A stretch of DNA of 64,000 bases from Tridacna crocea. Its lineage: Eukaryota; Mollusca; Bivalvia; Cardiida; Cardiidae. Of this stretch, positions 41,333 through 52,670 are shown in pieces. Every line of letters begins with the position of its first letter. Position 1 is the first letter of the stretch. The translations under genes were made by a program, and so were the position numbers. The notes beneath the pieces were generated by a model that did not search any database, had not been told where the DNA came from, and was given only the letters and a program-made list of their open reading frames with translations. The DNA is taken from positions 19,163,235-19,227,234 of the forward strand of contig OX031069.1 of assembly GCA_943736015.1 (NCBI GenBank), written 5' to 3'.

Positions 41333-42240
41333 TAGTCAGTCCATACTAGTCCATCAACATGGTCCATATCTCGCTAATACCTTAGGCGGGAGTTGCTCAA
41401 AGAAATGGAGAGTGGATACGATGTCTTCTCAGCAAAGACAAAGTTCTGTGCAACCACGTGTGAATGGTTTGTAGGTTACACCTTAATGAAACACCTGAAA
41501 CTAAGGATAAAAAGACTTTTTCATCTTCACAAAATGTTCGCGATATACATGTAAATCCAGGCACATTATGTAAAGTCTGACTAAATCTTTTTTTCTTGTT
41601 TCTTTTTGTTAACTCTTAAAGCGCAAAATTAACAAAGTGGAAATATTCCATCAAAAAATAAGACCCAGATAGATGCAAATTTATAGTTGCTCTTGCTACA
41701 GTCACTAAGCTAAGCAGACGGTGTAAATCAAGATGAGACTGCATGTTTTGTGCAGTCTGATCTTGTTCTAGACTGGCTGCAAATGCCATTAAAGTTGTGA
41801 AAGCTATTTTAAGGGTCCAAAGTAAATTAATAACAAAGCTCTGCACTCCCCTATAAGTTGTATTCCAATCAGATTTCATGTCCACACATTTGGTATATGC
41901 CAGGGAGTAAAATTCTAGCGAGAGAGAATGGTAATAAAGGGTTTTTTAAAGAAACAAATGAAACTTTTATTACAAATTATATCATGTTTATAAAACGAAT
42001 GTTCTACATGATTATAAAGGCAAACATTATATGAATAATTAAACTTATATTTTACTTCAATGCAAGCAAGTAAAAGAATGAAAATATCAAAAAACAATGC
42101 AATATCAAACAGTGTTACATGAAAAATTATAAACCATTAATATCTGCATGTCTTAGTTTAATTACTGCTAGATCTACAAATGAAACTTATGAGAAAACTC
42201 ACTGATAACCTTTGCAATACCATTAATCTTGTTTATCACA
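41333..42240. other. No gene recognised; GCAGTCTGATC repeat inside
   Basis: Palindrome at about 41690-41800 (AGATGAGACTGCATG / TGCAGTCTGATCTTG); the rest AT-rich without long frames. Confidence 0.5.
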
Positions 42241-42325
42241 TATCGTCTGTTTACTTCCAAAATCTCGTAAGTACAGCTTGTTGCAAGCTGTAGTTACGAG
42301 GTTTTGGAAGTAAACTGATGATATG
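42240..42325. mobile_element. Palindromic MITE remnant
   Basis: TATCGTCTGTTTACTTCCAA faces TTGGAAGTAAACTGATGATA, with a stem ...GTACAGCTTG/CAAGCTGTAG... around TTG. Confidence 0.7.
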
Positions 42326-42349
42326 AGTCATATTCTGTGAAAAAGGGTT

Positions 42350-42577
42350 CTAACTCTTTACCAGATGAAAAATTTTTAATCTTGTCCAAACTGAAAGCAT
42401 TTGCAGACGACAATTTCAGTGTAGCTCAAATGGTGCAAATTTTCTTTCATATGGTAGAAAACATAGAGGGAAAAGGAGAAAATGCTGTTAACCAGCATTT
42501 TCTCCTTTTCCCACAATGTTTCTAAAAGGCTTCTTTTCAAGGGTCGTCAAAAGTCTGCATTGTGTGGTAAAGGGTTA
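42350..42577 (-). mobile_element. Family A element
   Basis: Left CTAA, right TTAA 42574-42577; core GCTGTTAACCAGC. Confidence 0.85.
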
Positions 42578-42934
42578 ATGCACTTGCTGAGGGTATCAGC
42601 CAAGTTCAGCTTGCTCATTCTGCGCAGGCTGACCTGGGTCGAAACGCTTCCTCTGGTTCAGTTTCCTGCATGTCAAAGGACCAGTGTACATCATGATTTA
42701 GTCTGCTTTCATACAAACTGGATTTTATTTGCATTTTATGGCTCCCTTATTTTATGATGACTTGTTTTACTATCATGCATTACACAGATGGATTATATCC
42801 AGTTTTCATCAGAAAGGCTCATAAATATGATACACCATAGAAATGAAAAAAAAAAAATTTTTACCCACCCCCATCCCCCTACGTTCAAGGTGCTACCAAT
42901 CTTTTGATAATTAAGCTTTAATAAAGAAAACTGT

Positions 42935-43163
42935 TTAACTCTTTACCATAAAATCCCGACTTTTAACAACCCTGAGGAAGAAGCCTTTTAAAAACATTGT
43001 GGGAAAAGGAGAAAATGCTGGTTACCAGCATTTTCTCTTTTTCCCACAAAGTTTTCTACCCTTCCCAAGTGGAATTTCAATTTTTCAGTCACATTCATTT
43101 TGTCGTCTGCAAATTCTTTCCATTTTGATGAGTCTTTAATTTTGTCATGTGGTAAAGAGTTAA
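42935..43163 (+). mobile_element. Family A element
   Basis: TTAA 42935-42938 and 43160-43163; one stem mismatch (TCTCTTTTTCCC). Confidence 0.88.
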
Positions 43164-43293
43164 CATCAATAATTGCAATTATACTGTCAAATAACCATGT
43201 ATTTAGAAGAGGGAAACAGATAAAAACCATAACCCAGTCTATATTACAAGTTTAAATGATGGCATTTATATTCCAGTGATCACATTACATGTA

Positions 43294-43862
43294 CGAGGCG
43301 TAATCAGAATATTCTCGGCTTCGAGGCATTTCATTGGACAAAAATCTTGTTTAGTCTGTCATCCGTCATTCTATCTAACTGAAAGTCATTTGGAGAGTAA
43401 AAAGCATTTGGTAAAATTTGATTGCTTTTGTATGACAGTATTTAGAGAGGACAGTGCGTCAAACTTGCAAAATTGACTCGAGGTGTTCTGCTCTTGCGGG
43501 ACAATGCGCCTGCTAACACGTCGCAAGTTGCCATGACTGCTGGGACTGAATGCAGATTCGAAGTCCTTCCTCAACCCCTATATTCTCCTGATATGGCCCC
43601 TTTTGACTTCTATCTGTTCCCAAAACTGACATCCAACTTTCATGGAACACAGTTTGGAAGCAATGAAGGCGTCATTTAGGCAGTGAACGAGTACTTGGGG
43701 GACCAGGAAAAAGATTTCTATTTGGAAGGGATAAGCAAGCTCAAACAGAGATGGACAGAAAGCATTGCCTTGAAGGGGGATTACATTGAAAAGTGATGAC
43801 CAGATTTTCATTCCCTGGTAATCGGAAGCACTTTGGGCCGGGCACTTTTTGATCACATCTCG
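43294..43862 (+). mobile_element. Internally deleted mariner element
   Basis: TA/CGAGGCGTAATCAGAA at the left is inverted as ...TTGATCACATCTCG/TA at the right, with TA duplicated (43292-43293, 43863-43864). Only 569 bp remain of the ~1.3 kb usual for mariners, and most of the N-terminal half of the transposase is gone. Confidence 0.82.
43473..43797 (+). pseudogene. mariner transposase, C-terminal part
   Basis: LTRGVLLLRDNAPANTSQVA carries the second catalytic Asp (DNA), and YSPDMAPFDFYLFPKLTS the third (D,D34D type). One stop (TAG at 43677-43679) interrupts before AVNEYLGDQEKDFYLEGISK...LKGDYIEK and the end codon. The first Asp and the DNA-binding domain are missing. Confidence 0.85.
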
Positions 43863-44171
43863 TACATATGTACTGTACAACATTTTCCACCAGTAGCTAC
43901 CCTTACTGCCAGTCCATGTTCAAAAGGTTTTCTAATCAGTGAGAAGAAAATTATTCAGTCAGTCCACTCAATCCAACCAAAATCAATCAATATTTTCCCC
44001 TCTTCCCTCGCTCAAATGAAGAGAAAAGAAAACTAAACATAAGCACAAATTTTGGAGGATACGTATCATAAAATCTATGGGTAAAATGACTAGCAGATTG
44101 AAAAGCTAAACTAGCAATAATTACTATGTTACAACGAAAATAACACATCTTCATGGATGGTGGCCTTATCC

Positions 44172-44399
44172 TTTACCCTTTATCAAACGACAAATTTTGG
44201 ACTCTTACAAACCAAAAGAGTTTGCAGACGACAATTTTAGATTTGGAGAAAACTGCAGAAAGTTCTCAAAAAGGGTAGAAAACACTGTAGGAAAAGGAGA
44301 AATTGCTCATTACGAGCAATTTCTCCTTTTCCCACAGTGTTTTCAAAAGACTTTTACTGCAGACACATAAAAACCAGGGCTTGTTTGGGAAAGGGTTAA
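44172..44399 (-). mobile_element. Hairpin element, subfamily C, full copy
   Basis: Right TTAA 44396-44399. Core GGAGAAATTGCTCATTACGA... GCAATTTCTCC, outer stem AACACTGTAGG/CCACAGTGTT. Confidence 0.85.
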
Positions 44400-44850
44400 C
44401 CCTTTATCACACTAGAAAAATGTAGACTTGTCCAAATTTAACTCTTTACCAAACTACAAAATTTTGGACTCGTCCAAATTGAAAGCATTTGCAGACGACA
44501 AAATAAATGTGAATCAGAAATTGAAAATTGATTTGGAAAGGGTAAAAAACATTGTGGAAAAAGAAGAAAATGCTGGTAACCAGCATTTTCTCCTTTTCCC
44601 ACAATGTTTTCAAAAGGCTTTTAATTCAGGGACGTAAAAAACCAGGGATTGTTTGTTAAAGGGTTAAAACAGTTACAGATAGCAATCTAAAAGCTAATGA
44701 ATTGTGGGAATTTGTATCTGACAGGATAGAAAACACTGTGGGAAAAGGAGAAAAATGCTGGTTACCAGCATTTTCTCCATTTCCCACAATGTTTTCAAAC
44801 GGCTTCTACCTTACGGTCTCTAAAAGTCCAGGTTGTGTGGTAAAGTTTAA
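44396..44850 (-). mobile_element. Family A element split by another copy
   Basis: 44396-44437 and 44668-44850; joined they read GTCCAAATTTAAAACAGTTA..., a normal if diverged long arm. Right TTAA 44847-44850. Confidence 0.8.
44438..44667 (-). mobile_element. Nested family A element
   Basis: TTAA 44438-44441 and 44664-44667, hairpin core intact. Confidence 0.88.
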
Positions 44851-44899
44851 AATACTGAAACATTAACAGTAAACCTTTCACTAAATTCTCTCTTGTGAT

Positions 44900-45165
44900 C
44901 TTTGAATTTAAGGCTTCTTAAAATATTGTGAGAAATGAGGAAAATGCTTGTCGAACAGCATGTTATCCATGCCCCCCAGTGTTTTCAAAAGCAGTTTTTG
45001 TTAGGGTCTTCAAAACACAGCATTGTTTGGTGGAATGTTGAAAAGTATTCTGCAGCTAAACAAAATACTCTTGTTACAAGCATTTCCTCCTTTTCACACC
45101 ATGTTTTCAAAAGCCTTCACCTCCAGGTCATTTAAAGTGTGAACCGTGTGATAAAGGTTTAGGGT
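44900..45165 (-). mobile_element. Two decayed family A hairpins
   Basis: AATATTGTGAGAAATGAGG... and ACAAGCATTTCCTCCTTTTC with short-arm ends CCGTGTGATAAAGG. Confidence 0.5.
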
Positions 45166-45272
45166 TCCTCTTGCTAAATCTGTGCGGTTTATATTATTTA
45201 ATTTTTCTGCAAAGTATTACCTTTTTCCAGTCCTAAAAGTAGATTTTCACTTGTGATAATTTTGGTTATTGC

Positions 45273-45459
45273 TTAACCCTTCACCAAACTATGCCTTTTG
45301 AAACAATGCGGGAAAAGGAGAAAATGCTGGTAACCAGCATTTTCTCCTTTTCCCACAATGTTTTCTACTCTATCAAAGAAAAATTACACCATTTGAGCCA
45401 CACTGAAATTGCTTTCAATTTGGACAAAGCTAAAATTTTGTTGTCTGGTAAAGGGTTAA
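45273..45459 (+). mobile_element. Family A element, short arm deleted
   Basis: TTAA 45273-45276 and 45456-45459, 187 bp. CCAAACTATGCC jumps to the hairpin. Confidence 0.87.
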
Positions 45460-45879
45460 AATTATTGCAAACCCAACTCTGCGAAAACTGGCCATGCCAT
45501 ACAGGCATATTATGTCATTGTTCAGAAGAACGATCTTCTATTCATCTAAATGGAAGATGATACAGACATTATTTCACATAACCTCCCTTGTTTTCAGTGT
45601 AATATACCCATTACGAATTTTCTTATCTTATACATGTGTAATATCACAATTGCGTGACGTCATTTTTTAAGTCATTTCGAACGTTTTTTGTTGATGTAAT
45701 CAGGTTTTACGGATGTAACTGCAGGTGCATCTATAGATGTTTTTGCATCTGCTGATCTATCATTAGTGAAACAGAGTAATGTGATAAAAAGAATCTGACA
45801 TTCGGTGGCATTTAAGATGAAATTTTATTAAACTCGTCAAAAAAAAAAAATTTTTTTTTTAAGCTTGCCAAAGGCTCGC

Positions 45880-46108
45880 TTAACTCATTACCACACGACA
45901 ATATTCTAGGCTTGTCCAAATCAAAAGTATTTGCAGAGGACAAAATAAAAGTGACTGAATATTTGAAATTTGTTTTGTGAAGGATAGACAACATTGCGGG
46001 AAAAGGAGAAAATGCTGGTAACCAGCATTTTCTCCTTTTCCCACAATGTTTTCTAAAGGCTTCTTTCTCAGTGGGTTCAAAAGTAGGGATTGAGTGGTAA
46101 TGGGTTAA
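45880..46108 (-). mobile_element. Family A element
   Basis: TTAA both ends; ATTGCGGGAAAAGG in the left arm unmatched. Confidence 0.88.
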
Positions 46109-46490
46109 TAACATTTTCTCTAGACTCGTTTAATAAAATTTTTATCTCAAAAGCCAACTCATGTCAGATCCTATATATCTATAGATCTACATGATTGATT
46201 CTACATGAGTGAATGGAACACAGCATAAATTGGCACTAAATATATCAAAAAAGCAACAATAAGATATAAATAAACGAGAAAGTCTACACACATATACAAC
46301 ACTACATATACTGAATAAAACAGTCAATATCAGTCAATTTGTACAGTGTTTCGTCATTAAAGTTTACAGACTATGTACAGAGTTTTTTTTTCAGCATAGC
46401 TGAATGTGCCAGCTTTTCACCTACTTTTTATGCTAATAAAAAATGAATAAAAGAAAATTTGTGATCAGTCAAAATTGTAGATAAGTTTAT

Positions 46491-46718
46491 TTAACCCATT
46501 CCCACACAATCCCTACTTTTGACGACCCTGAGAAAGAAGCCTTTAGAAAACATTGTGGGAAAAGGAGAAAATGCTGGTAACCAGCATTTTCTCCTTTTCC
46601 CCCAATGTTTTCTATCCTTGCCATTACACATTTTAGATTTTCAGTCATTTCTATCTTGACGTCTGCAAGTGCTTTCAATTTGGACCCGTCTAAATTTTGT
46701 CGTTTGGTAAAGAGTTAA
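46491..46718 (+). mobile_element. Family A element
   Basis: TTAA both ends, right one shared. The 45 bp before it (GTGATCAGTCAAAATTGTAG) recur before the copy at 47099, so a flank was duplicated locally. Confidence 0.88.
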
Positions 46719-46955
46719 CCCTTCACAACAAAATTTTAGACTGGTCCAAAATGAAAGCATTTACAGATGAGAAAATAAACAGAACTCAAAAATTGAAATT
46801 TGATTCCAGCAGGGTAGAAAACATTGTGGGGAAAGGAGAAAATGCTGGTTCCTTTTGAATGCTGGTTACCAGAAATTTCTCTTTTTCCCACAATGCTTTT
46901 AAAAGGCTTCTATCTCAGGCTCGTCAAAAGTTGGGACTGTGTGGTAAAGGGTTAA
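46715..46955 (-). mobile_element. Family A element with core duplication
   Basis: GCTGGTTCCTTTTGAATGCTGGTTACC in the loop (partial repeat of the core); TTAA 46952-46955. Confidence 0.85.
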
Positions 46956-47098
46956 GGGCCCTCACCTATTTGTGGACGAATTTATGTTGTTTAGATCTTT
47001 TTTTCAAGATATTTCTTGTTTCTAATGTAACTGAAAAAGAAATTTGTTAAATGAATAAATATTAATTTGTGATCAATCGAAGTTGTAGACAAGTTTAT

Positions 47099-47328
47099 TT
47101 AACTCATTACCGAACAACAATATTTTAAGCTTGTCCAAACTGAAAGCATTTGCAGACGACAAAATAAAAGTGATTGAAAATTTGAAATTTGTTTTGTGAA
47201 GGGTAGAAAACAGTGTGGGAAAAGGAGAAAAATGCTGGTAACCAGCATTTTCTCCTTTTCCCATAGTGTTTTCAAAAGGCTTCTTTCTCGGGGGCATCAA
47301 AAGTAGGGATTGTGTGGTAATGAGTTAA
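47099..47328 (-). mobile_element. Family A element
   Basis: TTAA 47099-47102 and 47325-47328; stem ACAGTGTGGG/CCCATAGTGT partly compensated. Confidence 0.88.
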
Positions 47329-47607
47329 AGATATTTCTTGTTTTTAGTGTTACTAAAGAAAGAATATGTTAAATGTTATATCTCAGCCAAACTTGACCTT
47401 ATCCTTGCTTACATGTTACATCCTATGACTTATATATGTATCCAAGTTTTCCATATTAAATATAGCTTTTCTTCTTAAATAAAACCAACTAGAAGATGAG
47501 AGACAAGAAACCTTCATGGGGATGTTGAAATCAAACCACACAAAGACAAACATTTGAAGCACCCATTTTCTCATATTGATTGTCACTTACTAGTATTTTT
47601 TTTTTCC

Positions 47608-47777
47608 TTTACCCCATAAGGCATTTCTATAGTATCTCTAATTGACCCTAAATAACAGCAAGGATGAAGCCGTTTGAAGCCATTTCTTATATGTATCTGA
47701 CACCTTTTGTCACAATGTTTTCCAAAGGCTCCTACAAGCAATGCGTAGAAATTAGTATTCATGGAGTAAAGGGTTCA
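47608..47777 (+). mobile_element. Subfamily B element, half hairpin lost
   Basis: CCTTTACCCCATAAGGCATT ... ACACCTTTTG jumps to TCACAATGTTTTCCAAAGG; ends GGAGTAAAGGGTTC. Confidence 0.75.
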
Positions 47778-47879
47778 GATAGCTCCTTATTTCTACTACT
47801 TTTCCCTGTGTAAAGGCATCTTTTTTTCCTTTTGAATACCTAAAAATATCTATTCAAAAATCCAATGAAAGATCACAAA

Positions 47880-47970
47880 GTTGACACCTGTTTCAGGGTA
47901 TCCAACTCGGGACCTCATGGTTACGAGACCAATGCTCTACCTCAAAACCACGGATACCACACAGGAATTT
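47880..47970 (-). mobile_element. tRNA-like SINE head
   Basis: Minus strand: GTATCCGTGGTTTTGAGGTA, GAGCATTGGTCTCGTAACC and GGTCCCGAGTTGGATACC, with the length of a tRNA. The A-box is changed (GAGGTAGAGC after TTTT), so not a functional tRNA gene. Confidence 0.6.
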
Positions 47971-48187
47971 TTGGTCAGAGCTAAAATATTCCAGTCTGAC
48001 AACAACGAAGTTTGATTGTGTTGGTCTTTTCTGCCGATAGATTTACGTAACAATTAAAGGATTAAACTATGAATAAAAAGCTTTAAAGACCATACTGAGT
48101 CTGATTCCCAAGTAATAAATGCATCAATAATGTCTCACAACACAGGAATTCAAAACATAGCAACTCGAAATTTTTCAGATACACAGC

Positions 48188-48420
48188 TTTTACTCTTTAC
48201 CAAACAAGAAAAATTTAGACAGGTCCAAATTAAAAGCACTTGCAAAAGACAAAATAAATGTAACTCAAAAACTAAAATTTGTTTCCAGTAGGATTGAAAA
48301 CATTGTGGGAAAAGGAGAAAATGCTGGTATAATACCAGCATTTTCTTCATTTCCCACAATGTTTTCAAAAGGCTTCTACGTCAGAATCGTAAAACCTGGG
48401 ATTGTTTGGTAAAGGGTTAA
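48188..48420 (-). mobile_element. Family A element
   Basis: Right TTAA 48417-48420. Core GCTGGTATAATACCAGC: a loop change matched on both arms. Confidence 0.86.
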
Positions 48421-49099
48421 AAACATGACACGTAAGGTTTCACCCCCATTCTATACTCCATGCATGCAGATACACGAGTATAAAAGATGCATAAAGTCTC
48501 ATTGGTAAAGAGTCTACCCTTGCATCAATATAGAAATCAAAAGGATTTTGTCTAGTAGGGAAAAAAGACACACATACAGTAATCACTGGTGTATTTTTGC
48601 CAGAAACTTTCACAAATTTTGTTAACAGTGCAGATCCAAGATCAGAATCACCATTCTATATAGTTTGATCTTTGTTGTCCACAAAACGCAGTCTGAAATT
48701 GATTTACATTGTTTAATTAAAAAAAAAAAAAAAAAAAATGAAGTTGTCCTGAGCACTGGAAGAGTAAAACAATTCAAATCACCTTGCATCAAATGTTTAG
48801 CTAAAAAAGACCCACATTCATACTTAATTCCTCCTACAATCTATATAGGTATGAAAGTTCAAGTATACTATAGTATCAAAACAACGAAGGCACAAACAAG
48901 GTGCATAATCTCTTAAGGTTAAACAATGCCAATTTTGATGGAATACATGTACATAAAACATCTTATCATATATACAAGTATATAATTATATGGAGAGAAA
49001 GAGGGCATGGGTTGATATAACCTGGAGTCTTTCCTCTTTTCTTAAAACCTCTACTGTTGGCAATCTTAGATTCTGACAGATAAAATCAACAACAAAAGT
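48421..49099. other. No gene recognised
   Basis: A-run at 48719-48738; a palindrome-like GCAGATCCAAGATCAGAAT... near 48630-48680 may be a decayed GCAGTCTGATC repeat. Confidence 0.5.
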
Positions 49100-49538
49100 T
49101 TAACCCTTTACCACACAATCCCAACTTTTAACAGCCCTGTAAAAAAAGTGTTTTGAAAACATTGTGGGAAAAAGGAGAAAATGCTGGTAACCAGCATTTT
49201 CTCCTTTTCCCCCAATGTTTTCTGCCTTTCCTAGAAAAAATTTTAATTCTTTAGTCACATATATTTTGTCGTCTGCAAATGCTTTCAATTTGTACAAGGT
49301 GGTAAAGGGTTAACTCTTTACCACACGGGAAAATTTTAGACTGGTCCAAATTGAAAGCATTTGCAGACGACAAGATAAAAGTGACTGAATATTTGAAATT
49401 TGTTTTGTGAAGGGTAGAAAACGTTGTGGGAAAAGGGGAAAATGCTGGTTACCAGCATTTTCTCCTTTTCCCACAATGTTTTCTAAAGACTTCTTTGTTA
49501 GGGCCGTCAAAAATAGGGATTGTGTGGTAATGGGTTAA
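49100..49538. mobile_element. Two family A elements sharing one TTAA
   Basis: 49100-49313 (plus; long-arm end partly deleted) and 49310-49538 (minus), long arms facing each other across a single TTAA at 49310-49313. Confidence 0.9.
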
Positions 49539-50740
49539 AGCATGACCATGACAAAAAAAAAATTGCATCAGAAATCTGATTTTTTTTCCACAACAACTTT
49601 GTAAGAATTGTGAAGAAAGCAGCTCTTGCTCAAACAGTTTAAACCCGCAAAGAACTGCTCATTTTTTTCCAGCTATGCTGTACAAACAATCCATATTTTG
49701 TCTCCCTCTAATATTGAGGACCATTCTCCAGTTATTTCCCTTTATTATTCTCCAGTACTACATTGGTCCTGATATGAGGATTACTTGGACTTTATCCTTG
49801 GTTTTCTTGCACTGAACATCTGTGTTCTTGAGATAATATCGCAAGTAAACATACTTATATTGTTTAACAAATCAGTGTATGCATAGTTCCTGATGATTAA
49901 GAACAGAATTTGAATTGAATTACATGCTGGCCTTACACAAACATAATAAATTATTGTCATATTTATCGCAACATCCCCAAGGGAACCAAGGATAAAAACA
50001 AAGGAATACAGGTAAAAGGACAAATCTGTTATTTGGATACCTTTAGTGTTTATCTGGTAAGGGAGATAATTCAATTTCCAAGAATGGTCCCAATTCTTCC
50101 ATATTTGGCCTCAAATTGCAATCATGTTAGCTTATGTAGTACACAGAACATACCATAGAGCATGAGGAATAAAACTTTAAATACATGTTATTTTCATCGA
50201 CAAATAAGAATACATACAGGGATACAAAAGAAAGCAACATGTCCTTCCTTTACAAAACAATCTTATTTTTGCAATGTTGAAGAATGTTCATGGTGAAAAA
50301 TGGTGTGGAAAGATCTTCAGAGAAGAATAATTTCGTGTGAGAAAAAGAGAAAATGCTATCTACCAGCATTTTCTCCTTTTTCCACAATGTTTCGTATACC
50401 ATCAGAAAATTTAAGTTCATTTGCATCAAGTTGGAGGAGACTCATAAATGTCTTGAAGGAAAGGGTATTATCCCCCAATATTAAGGTAGAAAATTCTTGA
50501 TCTTGTACGGCATCTTGGTCGATTCAATACAAGTATGGCAGTTAATGGATGAGTAATTCTAGAAGTCAGCACTTTTCTTGACCCTCTATTTTCCTGCATA
50601 CATTGGATTTTTGAAAGTAGAAGTAGCTTGTTGGTAAATTGGGTTTTCTCCCTGCAATTAAAAAAGTTCATTATTACAAAAACAGACAAGTCAATAATAC
50701 ATAAACCTTAATTTTGAGATTAGGCCATATTACAAACTGA
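49539..50740. other. No gene recognised; decayed family A piece
   Basis: A hairpin remnant at 50240-50420 (GAGAAAATGCTATCTACCAG); the rest without frames or repeats I can name. Confidence 0.5.
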
Positions 50741-51050
50741 CTTTACCACCCAATCACGAGTGTCGAAGACCCTAAAGATGGGCATTTTTCAAAACACAGT
50801 GGAAAATGGAGAAAATGTATTTTCTCTTTTCTCCACAATGTTTTCTATCCCATAATAGTCAAAAGTTATCATCTTAGCTAAATTCACTTTGTCGTCTGCA
50901 AATGTGGAAAATAGGAGAAAATGCTTGTGACTAGCATTTTCTCACAATGTTTTCTACCCTTCCAACATTAAATTTCAATTTCAATTTTTCGTCTGCACAT
51001 GCTTTCAATTTGGACTGGTCTACAATTCTGTCACTTGATAAAAGGTTTAA
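50741..51050 (+). mobile_element. Family A copy followed by a second right half
   Basis: Copy with shortened core (GAGAAAATGTATTTTCTC), then at TCTGCAAATG a jump to a second hairpin (GAGAAAATGCTTGTGACTAG) with its own long arm to 51050. Confidence 0.7.
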
Positions 51051-51164
51051 ACTGAAAGGCCTTTGAGGAAATGTGTCAAAAGGAGGAAATACTTGTACCA
51101 AGCATTTCTTCTTCCTACTCAAATACTTTCAGAGAAAGTTCCAATTATTTTATCCACTCAAACC

Positions 51165-51390
51165 CACTTATCAGACGACAAAAAAAACCAGCCTTGTTCA
51201 AATTAAAAACATTTGCAGACAACAATTTGAAGGTGGCTCAAATGGTGAAATGTTCTTCCACAGGGTAGAAAACACTGTGGGAAAGGAGAAAATGCTCGTA
51301 ATTACCAGAATTTTCTCCTTTTTCCCACAATGTTTTCAAATGGCTTCCTTACTGGGGGATGTTAAAAGTTGGCACTGTGTGGTAAAGTGC
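51165..51390 (-). mobile_element. Family A element
   Basis: Left terminus decayed (CTTATCAGACGAC); core GCTCGTAATTACCAG; right end GGTAAAGTGCTAAA. Confidence 0.78.
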
Positions 51391-51483
51391 TAAAATGGAT
51401 TGTCTGTAAATGCATTCATAATAAAAGTCTAAAGTTTTGTCATCTAGTATAGATGTTAAGTTTCAAAACTGTTGACAAGTTAT

Positions 51484-51917
51484 CTCTTTACCAAACGACA
51501 AATTTATAGACTAGTCCGAATTGAAAGCATTTGCAGTTGACAAAATAAATGTGGCTGAAGAACAGAAATTTGATTTGGGAAGGGTAAAAAACATTGTGGG
51601 AAAAGGAGAAAATGCTGATTACCAGCATTTTCTCCTTTTCCCACATTGTTTTCAAAAGGCTTTTACCTCAGGGTCATCAAAAGTTGTCATTGTGTGGTAA
51701 AGAGACTCTTTACCACATAATCCCTACTTTTAACGACCCTAGGATAAAAGTCTATTGAAAACATTGTAGGAAAAGGAGAAAATGCTGGTAACCAGCATTT
51801 CCTCCTTTTCCCACAATGTTTTCTACCTAATACAAATTCCTTGAGACATGTTCAAATTGTTGTCTGCAAAAGCTTTCTATTTGGACAAGTCTATATTTTT
51901 GTCATGTGGTAAAGAAT
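51484..51917. mobile_element. Two family A elements fused without TTAA
   Basis: 51484-51702 (minus) and 51703-51917 (plus). The join reads GGTAAAGAGACTCTTTACC: the termini abut with the TTAA reduced to A. Confidence 0.85.
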
Positions 51918-52134
51918 GAACATAAAACAAAGACAACACCGAGTTTCTCATCCTGAGGTTGTAAACCAAATGAAACACCATAATTACTCCAGTGTGTACA
52001 ATACAGCATACTGCAGTTTCAACCCTATTTTTGGTTAACACATTTCGTAAAATATTACTCTGCAAGGATCTGGGACCCAATTTCATATCCTGTGGACCCA
52101 GATTTGAGCCTAATTTCTCAGCCCTTTTAAGCCT

Positions 52135-52430
52135 TTGGCTGCTAAGCATGACTTGCTGGCCTTTTGCAAACAGTGCAGATTAAGATCAGACTGCACAAAA
52201 TGTGCATTCTGATCTTTGATCTACACTGTCCAATAAGGAGATATCATTCCCTAAAACATAACTGTGAAACAGCAATATTTAGGTTATTGATATTGATTTG
52301 AAAATTTAATTTCAGTTATTTGGAAGGATAAGGCATAACCCTACATAAACCTACAGTAGCTGTTGCAGACAGTGTACACACACATATCAGACTACACAGA
52401 ATGTCCTCAGTCTGATCTTGTCCTTACACA
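52135..52430. mobile_element. Two GCAGTCTGATC palindromic repeats
   Basis: 52135-52240: CAGTGCAGATTAAGATCAGA faces TCTGATCTTTGATCTACACT. 52370-52430: a second, more decayed unit. Confidence 0.65.
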
Positions 52431-52436
52431 AAGGTC

Positions 52437-52670
52437 TTAACCCTTTACCACACTACAAGATTTTAGACCTGTCTGAATTGAAAGCAAACCATTTGCTGAT
52501 GACAGTTTCAATGTGGCTCATATAAAATGATTTTTCTTTGAAAGGGAAGAAAACATTGTGGGAAAAGGAGAAAATGCTGGTGACCAGCATTTTCTCCATT
52601 TCCCACAATGTTTTCAAAAGCCATCTCTTTCCAGAGTGTTAAAAGTCGTCATTGTGTGGTAAAGGGTTAA
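52437..52670 (-). mobile_element. Family A element
   Basis: TTAA both ends; core GCTGGTGACCAGC; CCATTTCCC mismatch. Confidence 0.88.

Noticed and set aside
43578-43883. 101-codon minus-strand frame
   Set aside because: Antisense of the mariner transposase remnant.
49781-50074. 97-codon frame with several Tyr/Ile stretches, membrane-protein-like
   Set aside because: No family motif, no splice signals in frame, base composition of plain AT-rich intergenic DNA.
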